Source of the DNA: Rhizobium sp. CIAT894
GTDB taxonomy: Bacteria > Pseudomonadota > Alphaproteobacteria > Rhizobiales > Rhizobiaceae
Length of the DNA: 64,000 bases
NCBI RefSeq assembly: GCF_000172795.2
Contig: NZ_CP020947.1
Span: 3,748,501-3,812,500 of the forward strand
Direction of reading: 5' to 3'
In this document: positions 38,327 to 46,739 of the stretch, one piece after another
Layout of the letters: every line of letters begins with the position of its first letter
Position numbering within the stretch: position 1 is the first letter of the stretch
Position numbers and translations under genes: made by a program
The notes under the pieces: model-generated
What the model saw: the letters and a program-made list of their open reading frames with translations, nothing else
What the model was told of the DNA's origin: nothing
The model's database searches: none

Positions 38327-41312
38327 GGATGCGGCCCCCTTCCTTGTCAAAGAATACCAGATCCGTCACCTCAACGGCGATCGTCCGGTCCGGCATCGGC
38401 ACATAAAGTGTATCGCCCATCCGCGCCCGGCCGCCGGCGACCAGCGCGAAGGCGATCGACCTGCCGCAGTTTTCCGACCAATAGGCCGATGTGACGTGGC
38501 CGAGCATGGTCATCGGCTTCGGCTCGTTCGGGTTCGCAACGATCTGCGCGCCTTCTTCGAGCACCTGTTTCGGATCCTTGGTGGCGAGACCGACAAGCTG
38601 CTTGCGCCCGTCCTTGACGAGATCAGGCCGCCTCAGGCCGCGGATGCCGACGAAATCCTTCTTCTTCTTCGAAACCGCCCAGGAAAGCCCGGCGTCATCA
38701 GGGGTCACGGTCCCATCGGTATCCTGTCCGACGATGATGTAACCCTTCTCGGCGCGAAGGACGTGCATCGTCTCCGTGCCGTAAACGCAGGCGCCGAGCG
38801 GCTCGGCATTGGCCCAGATCGCTTCGAGCACCGACTGGCCGTAATCGGCCGGTACATTGATTTCGAAGCCAATTTCGCCGGTGAAGGAGACGCGGAAGAG
38901 CCGCGCCGGCACGCCGCAGACCGTGCACTCGGCAACGCTCATATGCGGGAAGGCCTCGTTCGAAAGGTCCAGCCCCTCGACGAGAGGCTCGACGATCTCG
39001 CGCGCCTTCGGCCCCTGCACCGCGATCACTGCCCATTGTTCGGTGACGGAGGTCAGCCACACCTTCATGTGCGGGAATTCGGTCTGCAGGTAATCTTCCA
39101 TATGGTGCAGCACGCGCGGCGCGCCACCCGTCGTCGTCGTCACATGGAAACGGTCGTCCGCCAGTCGCCCGACGACGCCGTCGTCGTAAACGAAACCGTC
39201 TTCGCGGGTCATGATGCCGTAGCGGGCCTTGCCGGGCTTCAGCGTGTCCCAGGCATTGGTGTAGATCAGGTTGAGGAATTCGGCCGCATCCGGCCCCACC
39301 ACCTCGATCTTGCCGAGTGTCGAGGCGTCGAAGATGCCTGCCGACTCGCGTGCTGTCCGGCATTCGCGGGCAACGGCCTGATGCATGTTCTCGCCGGCGC
39401 GCGGATAGAACCAGGCGCGCTTCCAGTTGCCCACATCCTCGAAGACCGCACCATGTGCTTCTTCCCAGGCGTGCAGCGGCGTCTTGCGCGTCGGATCGAA
39501 CAGCTCGCCGCGCGAATGGCCGATCAGCGTGCCGTAGGTAACAGGCGTATAGGGCGCACGGAAGGTGGTGAGCCCGACCTGCGGGATTTCCTTGCCGAGC
39601 ATTTCGGCGGCAATCGCCAGGCCATGCATATTGGAGAGCTTGCCCTGGTCCGAGGCCATGCCGTTGGTCGTGAAGCGCTTGATGTGCTCGATCGAATGCA
39701 TGCCTTCGCGCACGGCAAGGCGGATATCCTTGGCGCAGACATCGTGCTGAAAGTCGATGAAGGCCTTGGCGTTGGTCTTCGGACCCGCACCTTCGGCAGC
39801 GCCTATCATGCCACCCGTCCACTCATAGGCCTGCTCAGCCGAAATCGCGATCTTCTCGCCGCCGCTATTGCCGGTGGCCTGCGCCATCAGTTCGCCGGCG
39901 GCAAGCGATTCCTCGATCGTCCGCTGCAGGTCGTCGGTGCCGTTGCAGGCGCCGACGGAAAGGCAGTCCTGCGCATAGTTGCCGGGCAGGAAACGTTGGC
40001 TTTCTGCATCGAAGGCCACTTTGCCGCGCGACTGCGAGAACAGATGCACGGACGGCGTCCAGCCGGCCGAAACCAGCAGCGCGTCGACCGCAATCTTGCG
40101 CGGCGAACCGCCGCCGTTGCGCGCCACCGTGATCGACGAGATGCGCAGCCGCCCCGCCGTGTTGACGACGGACTGCCCTGTGAGAACATCGATGCCGAGC
40201 GCGCGTGCCTCTTCCAGCACCGCTGCTCCCGGCGCCTGCCTGCAATCGACGATGGCAGCGATCGAAACACCTGCCCGCTTCAGATCGAACGCCGCCTCAT
40301 AGGCGGAATCGTGCGCCGTGTAGACGCCGACATTGCTTCCGACGGCAACGCCATAATGATTGAGATACATCCGCCCCGCCGAAGCCAGCATGATGCCGGG
40401 CCGGTCGTTGTTCGGAAATACCATATGCCGCTCGATCGCGCCGTTGGCGAGGATCACCCGCTTGGCCCGGACCTGCCACAGCCGCTCGCGCGGCAGATCG
40501 CTCGACGGTTTGGCGATATGATCGGTGACGCGCTCGGCGAGACCGATGAAATTGTGGTTGTAGTAGCCGAAGGCGGTGGTGCGGGTGAGCACCTCGACAT
40601 TGTCCATTGCCTTGAGCTGCGCCACAGTCTTCTGCGCCCAGGCATAACCGTTCTGGCCATCGATCGTGACGCCGGCATCGTAGCGCAGCGCACCGCCGGC
40701 TTCCGCCTGCTCGTCGCAGAGGATCACTTTCGCGCCGGTCTGGGCTGCGGCCAGGGCCGCTGACAGCCCGGCAACACCGGCGCCGACCACCAGCACGTCG
40801 CAATGGGCGTAGCGGCTGGCATAATGATCCGGATCCTCCTCCGTCGGCGCGACACCGAGACCGGCGGCACGACGGATGAGCGGTTCGTAGATGGTTTTCC
40901 AGGCGGCGCGCGGCCACATGAAGGTCTTGTAGTAGAAGCCGGCAGCGAAGAAGGGCGACATCAGATTGTTGACCGCGCCGACATCGTAGGCCAGTGACGG
41001 CCAGCGATTCTGCGAGCTGACGATCATGCCGTCGAAAACTTCCTGCACCGTAGCGCGCACGTTCGGCTGCTTGCGCGCCGTATCACGGGCGACGTCGATC
41101 AGCGCGTTCGGTTCCTCGGCGCCTGCCGACAGAATGCCGCGGGCCCGGTGATATTTGAACGAACGGCCGACAAGGTGCACGCCGTTGGCGATCAGCGCCG
41201 AAGCGACGGTGTCGCCTTCGAGCGCCGTATAGGTCTGGCCGTCGAAGCTGAAGCGCGCGGTCCTGGCCGGTGTCAGGCGCCCCTTGCCGACGATACGGTT
41301 CACGCCGCTCAT
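38319..41312 (-). CDS. soxA: Sarcosine oxidase, alpha subunit
   Basis: 997 residues. Part of the cytosolic complex that oxidises sarcosine with O2 and tetrahydrofolate to glycine, 5,10-methylene-THF and H2O2. N-terminal 2Fe-2S-ferredoxin-like region (FSFDGQTYTALEGDTVASAL; VGRSFKYHRARGI), a dinucleotide-binding domain (VLVVGAGVAGLSAALAAAQT) with bound NAD+, and a C-terminal glycine-cleavage-T-like folate domain (GIFDASTLGKIEVVGPDAAE; GEIGFEINVPADYG). The start overlaps the soxD stop (ATGA). Confidence 0.96.
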   Translation of the reverse strand: MSGVNRIVGKGRLTPARTARFSFDGQTYTALEGDTVASALIANGVHLVGRSFKYHRARGILSAGAEEPNALIDVARDTARKQPNVRATVQEVFDGMIVSSQNRWPSLAYDVGAVNNLMSPFFAAGFYYKTFMWPRAAWKTIYEPLIRRAAGLGVAPTEEDPDHYASRYAHCDVLVVGAGVAGLSAALAAAQTGAKVILCDEQAEAGGALRYDAGVTIDGQNGYAWAQKTVAQLKAMDNVEVLTRTTAFGYYNHNFIGLAERVTDHIAKPSSDLPRERLWQVRAKRVILANGAIERHMVFPNNDRPGIMLASAGRMYLNHYGVAVGSNVGVYTAHDSAYEAAFDLKRAGVSIAAIVDCRQAPGAAVLEEARALGIDVLTGQSVVNTAGRLRISSITVARNGGGSPRKIAVDALLVSAGWTPSVHLFSQSRGKVAFDAESQRFLPGNYAQDCLSVGACNGTDDLQRTIEESLAAGELMAQATGNSGGEKIAISAEQAYEWTGGMIGAAEGAGPKTNAKAFIDFQHDVCAKDIRLAVREGMHSIEHIKRFTTNGMASDQGKLSNMHGLAIAAEMLGKEIPQVGLTTFRAPYTPVTYGTLIGHSRGELFDPTRKTPLHAWEEAHGAVFEDVGNWKRAWFYPRAGENMHQAVARECRTARESAGIFDASTLGKIEVVGPDAAEFLNLIYTNAWDTLKPGKARYGIMTREDGFVYDDGVVGRLADDRFHVTTTTGGAPRVLHHMEDYLQTEFPHMKVWLTSVTEQWAVIAVQGPKAREIVEPLVEGLDLSNEAFPHMSVAECTVCGVPARLFRVSFTGEIGFEINVPADYGQSVLEAIWANAEPLGACVYGTETMHVLRAEKGYIIVGQDTDGTVTPDDAGLSWAVSKKKKDFVGIRGLRRPDLVKDGRKQLVGLATKDPKQVLEEGAQIVANPNEPKPMTMLGHVTSAYWSENCGRSIAFALVAGGRARMGDTLYVPMPDRTIAVEVTDLVFFDKEGGRIHG

Positions 41313-41650
41313 TGCGCCTCTCCTTCCACGGCTTCATATGTCTCGACAGGCCCGTGCTGCTCGGCTTCCGCACCGATCCGCGGCTTCGGCTCACCCGCCT
41401 TGTAGGTCATGATGAACTTGTCGCTCACCGTGTCGCGCGCCGCGTTGAAGAAACGCCCGCAGCCGTGAATATGCCGCCAGCGCTCGAAGATCAGACCCTT
41501 CGGATTGTCGCGCAGAAAGAAATACTCTTCGAATTCCTCGTCCGAGACCGAGGCGATATCGGCGGGCCGCACGATATGCGCGTCACCGGCGCCACGGAAT
41601 TCGAGCTCGGAGCGCTCTTCCTGGCAGTAAGGGCAATGGATCAGCAGCAT
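41309..41650 (-). CDS. soxD: Sarcosine oxidase, delta subunit
   Basis: 113 residues. Small zinc-binding subunit of sarcosine oxidase. Zinc ligands are visible as Cys6 and Cys9 (HCPYCQEERSELEF) and the RWRHIHGCGRFFNAARD segment with His and Cys64. The C-terminal 30 residues are an acidic, variable tail. Overlaps soxA by four bases; separated from soxB by 106 bp holding a hairpin repeat. Confidence 0.94.
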   Translation of the reverse strand: MLLIHCPYCQEERSELEFRGAGDAHIVRPADIASVSDEEFEEYFFLRDNPKGLIFERWRHIHGCGRFFNAARDTVSDKFIMTYKAGEPKPRIGAEAEQHGPVETYEAVEGEAQ

Positions 41651-41664
41651 GTAGGATTTCCTTC

Positions 41665-41725
41665 TCCTCCCCTTCTCCCCAACCGGGAGAAGGTGCCTGC
41701 AAGGCGGATGAGGGGGTGAGCGACG
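41665..41725. repeat. Rhizobial intergenic hairpin repeat inside sox operon
   Basis: CCTTCTCCC (41671-41679) and GGGAGAAGG (41685-41693) form a perfect 9-bp stem with a five-base loop, followed by GCCTGCAAGGCGGATGAGGGG. This wording closely matches a short palindromic sequence found very often between genes of rhizobia and agrobacteria. Here it separates soxB from soxD within one operon and may process or stabilise the mRNA. Confidence 0.7.
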
Positions 41726-41756
41726 AAAGGAGCGAGCGTCCGGACAGCGTTCATCA

Positions 41757-43010
41757 TCAATGCGCCACCGCCGCCGCCGCCGCCTCGTCGATCAACCGGC
41801 CGCTGCGGAAACGCTCCAGCGTCAGGCCGGCATTGAATTTGTGCGGCTCGTCGCGGGCAATCAGATGCGCGAAGAGATTGGCCGAGCCCGGCGTTGCCTT
41901 GAAGCCGCCGGTGCCCCAGCCGCAATTGACGTAGAGTCCGGGAACCGGCGTCTTCGACTGGATCGCCGAACGGTCCGGCGTATTGTCGACGATGCCGCCC
42001 CATTGCCGCATCATCTTGACGCGCCGGAACATCGGGAAGAGTTCGCAGATGGCGTCGAGCGTATGCGTGATGATCTGCAGCCCGCCGGTCTGGGAATAGG
42101 AATTATACTGGTCGGTGCCGGCGCCGATGACGAGCTCTCCCTTGTCGGACTGGGAGATATAGGCATGCACGGTGTTCGACATGACGACGCACGGAAAGAT
42201 CGGCTTCAGCGGCTCGGAGACAAGCGCCTGCAGCGGGCTCGATTGCAGCGGCACGCGCACGTCGGCCATCTTCATGATGGTCGTCGTATGGCCTGCCGCG
42301 GACACGGCGACCTTTTTGGCGCCGATGAAACCACGCGAGGTCTCGACCCCGGTTACCCGTCCATCCGGGCCGCGGCGGATGCCGGTCACTTCGCAATTCT
42401 GGATGATGTGGACGCCGCGGTCCGAGGCTGCACGCGCATAACCCCAGGCGACCGCGTCATGGCGCGCCGTGCCGCCGCGGCGCTGCAGTGCTGCACCGTT
42501 GATCGGATAGCGGGCGCTGGCCGAGATGTCGAGCGGCGGGCAATAGGCCTTCGCCTGCTCCGGCGTCAACCATTCATTGTCGATGCCGTAGAGCCGGTTG
42601 GCGTGGATGTGCCGCTTGAAGGACTGCTGGTCGTGGATGTTGTGCGAGAGCATCATCACGCCGCGCGGCGAATACATCACATTGTAGTTGAGCTCCTGAG
42701 AAAGCCCTTCCCAGAGCTTCATCGAATGCTCGTAGATGTGCATGCTCTCTTCGTAGAGATAATTCGAACGAATGATGGTGGTATTGCGGCCGGTATTGCC
42801 GCCGCCGAGCCAGCCTTTCTCGATCACCGCCACATTGGTGATGCCATGCTCCTTGGCGAGATAATAGGCGGCACCCAGCCCGTGGCCGCCGCCACCGATG
42901 ATGACCACATCATATTCGGCGCGCGGCTCCGGCGAAGTCCACTGCTTCTCCCAGCCCCTATGGCCCCGAAGGGCCTCCCTCGCCACGGCAAAAACCGAAT
43001 ATTTCCGCAT
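41757..43010 (-). CDS. soxB: Sarcosine oxidase, beta subunit
   Basis: 417 residues, the normal SoxB length, from the ATG at 43010 (MRKYSVFAVAREALRGHRGW); the frame is open further upstream, but GAAGGCGG before 43010 and family length decide the start. Carries noncovalent FAD bound by YDVVIIGGGGHGLGAAYYLA and the covalent FMN attached to a His, and performs the oxidation of sarcosine. Other landmarks: NTGRNTTIIRSNYLY, GGTARHDAVAWGYARAA, and the C-terminal YVNCGWGTGGFKATPGSANL. First gene of the operon. Confidence 0.96.
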   Translation of the reverse strand: MRKYSVFAVAREALRGHRGWEKQWTSPEPRAEYDVVIIGGGGHGLGAAYYLAKEHGITNVAVIEKGWLGGGNTGRNTTIIRSNYLYEESMHIYEHSMKLWEGLSQELNYNVMYSPRGVMMLSHNIHDQQSFKRHIHANRLYGIDNEWLTPEQAKAYCPPLDISASARYPINGAALQRRGGTARHDAVAWGYARAASDRGVHIIQNCEVTGIRRGPDGRVTGVETSRGFIGAKKVAVSAAGHTTTIMKMADVRVPLQSSPLQALVSEPLKPIFPCVVMSNTVHAYISQSDKGELVIGAGTDQYNSYSQTGGLQIITHTLDAICELFPMFRRVKMMRQWGGIVDNTPDRSAIQSKTPVPGLYVNCGWGTGGFKATPGSANLFAHLIARDEPHKFNAGLTLERFRSGRLIDEAAAAAVAH

Positions 43011-43289
43011 CCGCCTTCTTCTCCTTCGGGAAAGGGCTGTTCTCCGTGCCCATACAAATCGCAAATCCAATTGCGGCACAACGGCTCTTTTGCGACAGCC
43101 GAGCGCTTTGCTTTTGACACTAAGCGACATGACGCCGAAAAAACGGCCTTTCCGCGTGAACTGCCCCCCGAAGGTTGATGTCCAACTTTCGGGGGGCAGT
43201 TCACGCCGTCAGGCCTTAATCCAAGAGGGCGAGCAGACAAGCAGTTACTAAAATGTTAATTCTCGCGGCGTTGCCGGGGTTCGTGTATC
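43011..43289. other. Divergent region upstream of soxB and FecR gene
   Basis: About 280 bp. Should hold the soxB promoter (minus strand) and that of the FecR-domain gene. It contains the second palindromic mini-element (43156-43204), roughly 146 bp upstream of soxB. No regulator-binding site was recognised. Confidence 0.4.
43156..43204. repeat. 49-bp palindromic mini-element, copy 2
   Basis: 22-bp arms (43156-43177 and 43183-43204, one mismatch) around a five-base centre ATGTC. The outer sequence GTGAACTGCCCCCCGAA...TTCGGGGGGCAGTTCAC is nearly the same as copy 1 at 4327-4373; the arms differ mainly by one extra C:G pair. It lies in the sox/FecR intergenic region, so insertion next to promoters is tolerated. 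Confidence 0.75.
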
Positions 43290-44306
43290 ATGTGGGGTCG
43301 GCGTTCATTACTGCAGGCGCTCGCCATTGCGTTTTGCATCGCCGGGCCGGCGCCCGCCGCCGAGCCGGTCGGCCAGGCTGTCGTTGTCAAGACAGAAGTG
43401 AGCGGACAAGACGGTCCAATCGAAGTCAACACCAGCGTGCACCGCGACGAGCGCATCCGGACATCGCAATCCGGGCTCGGCCAGTTCCTGTTCCGCGACG
43501 GCACCAAACTCGCGGTCGGCTGGGGCTCCTCGGTCGTCATCGACAAATATGTCTTCGATGATTCACAATCGGTCAAGAAACTCACCATCAGAGCGGCGAA
43601 GGGAACTTTCCGCTGGGTGAGCGGCAATTCCAACTCCTCGGCCTACCAGATCCTGACGCCCGCCGGCACGATCGGCGTGCGCGGCACCGCTTTCGATTTC
43701 TATGTCGGCCCGGATGGCACGACCGCCGTTGTCCTGTTGAACGGCGCGGCCCGGTTTTGCGGTCCGGGCGGCTGCCGCCAGTTGCAGCAGCGCTGCGATT
43801 GCGTGGTGGCCAAGCCGAACGGCAATATGTCGGCAGCACGCCGGGTCGATCCCAGCGTTCTCGATACGCTCGGAAATCGCCGCGCGCTCCCCTTCCTCTC
43901 CGGCAACCAGCGGCTTGCAGGCGGCATCGGCATGCTCGGCGGCTGCAATATGGCCTCCGTTGCGCCGGACCGAAAAGACAGAACGCGGCCTCCGCCGGCG
44001 GTTGCGCCTGCCCCGCAAAGACAGGATCCGCCACAGAGACAGGTCGAGCCGCAAAAGGAGCGACCGAACAAGCCCGAAAAGCCACACCATGACAGGCCAC
44101 ACCATGACGGGCCGCATCATGACAAACCGGATAGGCCTGACAAGCACGAGGGCCATGGCCGGCATGACGATGACGGCAAGCCGGGAAATCACGGCGAGGA
44201 TCATCGTGACCACGACCGCGACCATCATGGACACCGCGATCACGATCGTGATCATGACAACGATCGCAACCACGACAGAGGCCGGAACTTCCATCACGGC
44301 CGCTGA
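43290..44306 (+). CDS. FecR-domain exported protein with His/Asp-rich tail
   Basis: 338 residues. Signal peptide MWGRRSLLQALAIAFCIAGP followed by APAAEP. Residues about 27-150 form a FecR-type domain (IRTSQSGLGQFLFRDGTKLA, LTPAGTIGVRGTAFDFYVGP), seen in periplasmic ligand-sensing or secreted-scaffold proteins. A Cys-rich stretch follows (FCGPGGCRQLQQRCDC). The last 75 or so residues are an extreme His/Asp/Arg low-complexity tail (repeats like HHDRPHHDGPHHDKP and HRDHDRDHHGHRDHDRDHD), a likely metal-binding or charged spacer. It converges with a CHASE2 cyclase gene (6-bp gap), a pairing with which it may work. Confidence 0.8.
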   Translation: MWGRRSLLQALAIAFCIAGPAPAAEPVGQAVVVKTEVSGQDGPIEVNTSVHRDERIRTSQSGLGQFLFRDGTKLAVGWGSSVVIDKYVFDDSQSVKKLTIRAAKGTFRWVSGNSNSSAYQILTPAGTIGVRGTAFDFYVGPDGTTAVVLLNGAARFCGPGGCRQLQQRCDCVVAKPNGNMSAARRVDPSVLDTLGNRRALPFLSGNQRLAGGIGMLGGCNMASVAPDRKDRTRPPPAVAPAPQRQDPPQRQVEPQKERPNKPEKPHHDRPHHDGPHHDKPDRPDKHEGHGRHDDDGKPGNHGEDHRDHDRDHHGHRDHDRDHDNDRNHDRGRNFHHGR

Positions 44307-44312
44307 AGCCCG

Positions 44313-46484
44313 TCAGTCTGCGGCGCTCTTTTCGGCCCTTTCGGGCACGTCGCGGAAATGATCCGTCCTGCCGGATATGCGCTTATAGAATTCCGCCAGG
44401 CCGACGGTCACCTGCACTGCCCTCAGCTTGGCCGTACCCATGAGCTTCCGGCTGTTCCTGGAATGCGATTGCAGGGCCTGCATCAACTGCCTGTGAACGG
44501 CCTCGAGCGCGGCGAATTCCTGCGATGCCGCGACCCGTTCATCGCCGACGACGGCAAGGATCTGTGTCCGGTTGCTCTTGCCCTTCAGAGGGAGGGCGCC
44601 GGCCTCGATCAGCGCCATTCCCTGCACTGACCGCGCCGTGCTGTCGGAAATGAGGATATCGAAGCCGACCTCCTTGCAGGACGATTCGATGCGGGCCGCG
44701 ACGTTGACCGCGTCTCCGACGGCCGAATAATTGAAGCGGGTCTTGGCGCCCATATTGCCGACGCAGGCAAGGCCGGTATGGATGCCGATGCCGATCCCGA
44801 CTTCCTGATCGGGCCCGAAGCCGAAGGCGTCGCCGGCGTTCAGTTCGGCAAGCGTCTCACGCATGGCAAGTGCCGTGCGAACCGCCTTTGTTTGGTGATC
44901 CGCCACATCGACGGGCGCATTCCAGAACGCCATGATCGAATCGCCGATGAACTTGTCGAGCGTGCCTTCATTGGCCACGACATGACGGCTCAGCGCATCG
45001 AGCAGCGTATTCAGGAAGGCCACGACATCCGTCGGCGCCAGCCTCTCGCTCATCTCGGTGAAGTTCCTGACATCGACGAACATGACCGTCAGCTCGCGGT
45101 CGTCTCCACCTAGACGCAATGCATCGCGGTTATGTTCGATGCGGTGGAGCAGCGACGGTGAAAGATAATGCCCGAAGGCGCGCCGCACTTCGCGCCGCTC
45201 TCGGTCGATCACCAGGATCTTGAACGAGGTCGCGGCGAAGTGGATGATCGATCCGCTGATGATCGGCGCCAGCGGATCGAGAAGAAGCCCGGCATAAAGA
45301 AAGGAAAGCCATGACGCCACCAGCGCCATTGCCGTGATCAACAGGCCGCAAACCAGCGCGACGGCGGGGCTGACGAAGGTCGTCACCACGACGAGCAGGC
45401 ATCCGAGCACCGCGATGACAAGGATTTCGAGGCCATCCGCCCAGTCGGGCCGGGACAGGAACTGGCCGGAAAGAATTTGTTCGACGGCTTGCGCATGCAG
45501 CGAAACGCCGGGAACGTTCTCGCCAAGCGCGGTGACGCGGATGTCCTGCAAGCCGGCCGCCGACGTGCCGACGAAGACGATACTGCCCTCGATAGCGGCT
45601 GCCGTCTCGGCGGAGGCGCCGTCCGGCGCTAGCACCTGCCGGGCGGAAATATACCGATCGGCACGATCGGGAGTGACATAGAGCCAGAGTTCGCCCGCCG
45701 CCGTCAGCGGCACGACGAAATCCCCGATTTTTGCCGATGTCATGATTCCGGCGCGGTCGGGTGCGCCCGATAGCACATAGGTCGAGGCTCCCTGTGCGAC
45801 ACGCAACGCCTCGACGGCGAGATTGGGGTAGAGCTGTTCCCCGTCGGTCAGGAACAGCGGGACCGCCCGCACCACCGGCGAAGGATTTCCGGGGTTAAGG
45901 CTGATGTGGCCGAGCCCCGCCGCATTTGCCTCCAGTTGCGGTCGCAGCGGCGTCGAGGCGCCGATATAGGGCGGAGCCGAAACGGGGCTTTCACCCGTGA
46001 ACGCAAAGCCCGCCTTGACGGGCGGCCGGTAATTGCCCTCGTTGGAAAGGCCGAAGCCGAGCACGACGGGCTTTTCGGCGATCGAGCGGGCGAATATCTC
46101 GTCATTGTCGGGCAGTTTTTCGGCCAACGAAGGGTCGATCCCGGCCGCCTCGCGCACGACATTGCGCGGCGACAACCGGTCCGGCTCGGAGAAGAGAACG
46201 TCGAAGGCGATGGCCGCGGCACCCATTTGCGAAAGCCGGTCCACCAGGAGAGCCAGCCTGTCCCGCGGCCAAGGCCATTGGCCGAATTCGCGCAATGAGG
46301 CCTCATCGATGTCGATGACACGGACCGGCATCGGCTTGAACGTCCGCGGAACCAGCCGCTGATACTGATCGAACGTCACGCCGCGGATCAGCTTGAAAAG
46401 CCCGGGATCGCCTGCCCGCAGGATCGTGAGCAGAGCCACGATCGCCAGGCCGATAACGACACCGATTTGCTGCACGCGCGTCAT
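44313..46484 (-). CDS. CHASE2-domain adenylate cyclase
   Basis: 723 residues from the ATG at 46484 (MTRVQQIGVVIGLAIVALLT), preceded by GGTGAG. Order: transmembrane helix 1, extracytoplasmic CHASE2 sensor of about 350 residues (VRVIDIDEASLREFGQWPWP is the typical opening), three closely spaced transmembrane helices (EILVIAVLGCLLVVVTTF onward), then a class III cyclase domain with metal Asp residues in VMFVDVRNFTEM and LDKFIGDSIMAFW, and GIGIHTGLACVGN and NYSAVGDAVNVAARIE. The C-terminal extension of about 80 residues is of unknown use. It likely makes cAMP in response to an envelope signal. Confidence 0.9.
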   Translation of the reverse strand: MTRVQQIGVVIGLAIVALLTILRAGDPGLFKLIRGVTFDQYQRLVPRTFKPMPVRVIDIDEASLREFGQWPWPRDRLALLVDRLSQMGAAAIAFDVLFSEPDRLSPRNVVREAAGIDPSLAEKLPDNDEIFARSIAEKPVVLGFGLSNEGNYRPPVKAGFAFTGESPVSAPPYIGASTPLRPQLEANAAGLGHISLNPGNPSPVVRAVPLFLTDGEQLYPNLAVEALRVAQGASTYVLSGAPDRAGIMTSAKIGDFVVPLTAAGELWLYVTPDRADRYISARQVLAPDGASAETAAAIEGSIVFVGTSAAGLQDIRVTALGENVPGVSLHAQAVEQILSGQFLSRPDWADGLEILVIAVLGCLLVVVTTFVSPAVALVCGLLITAMALVASWLSFLYAGLLLDPLAPIISGSIIHFAATSFKILVIDRERREVRRAFGHYLSPSLLHRIEHNRDALRLGGDDRELTVMFVDVRNFTEMSERLAPTDVVAFLNTLLDALSRHVVANEGTLDKFIGDSIMAFWNAPVDVADHQTKAVRTALAMRETLAELNAGDAFGFGPDQEVGIGIGIHTGLACVGNMGAKTRFNYSAVGDAVNVAARIESSCKEVGFDILISDSTARSVQGMALIEAGALPLKGKSNRTQILAVVGDERVAASQEFAALEAVHRQLMQALQSHSRNSRKLMGTAKLRAVQVTVGLAEFYKRISGRTDHFRDVPERAEKSAAD

Positions 46485-46739
46485 GATCTCACCGGTGTCC
46501 CCTGCCGGCAGACAGGCTACGCCGCTTTCGCGCCAAACGCCATTCGCCCCATCAGTCGCGGCCTGTCTTTTCGGCTTCTCCCGTTCCGCCTTCCGCCAGG
46601 CGCCCGGCAGCGCCTTCGATGCAGCCACGCCTCCAGTTCCGGGCGGATGGCAGGGCTTCGATCTTGCCGGGCAGGCGGCGAAATGTTCTTGTAGCGATCG
46701 AAAATCGAATGCCTTTCCAGAGAAGAATGAGGGTCGCCC
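46485..46739. promoter_or_regulatory. Shared divergent promoter region of two cyclase genes
   Basis: 255 bp separates the CHASE2 cyclase (minus) from the haem-c cyclase (plus). Both promoters should be here, so joint control is possible. No specific operator was recognised. The minus-strand frame stays open across it but has no good start. Confidence 0.4.

Noticed and set aside
38094..40763. Plus-strand open frame of 889 codons opposite soxA/soxG
   Set aside because: soxA and soxG are certain; the opposite frame has no family resemblance and no start signal.
43017..43050. Possible second copy of the CCTTCTCCC hairpin upstream of soxB
   Set aside because: Only short CTTCTCC and GGGAAAGG words match; the stem and following consensus are absent.
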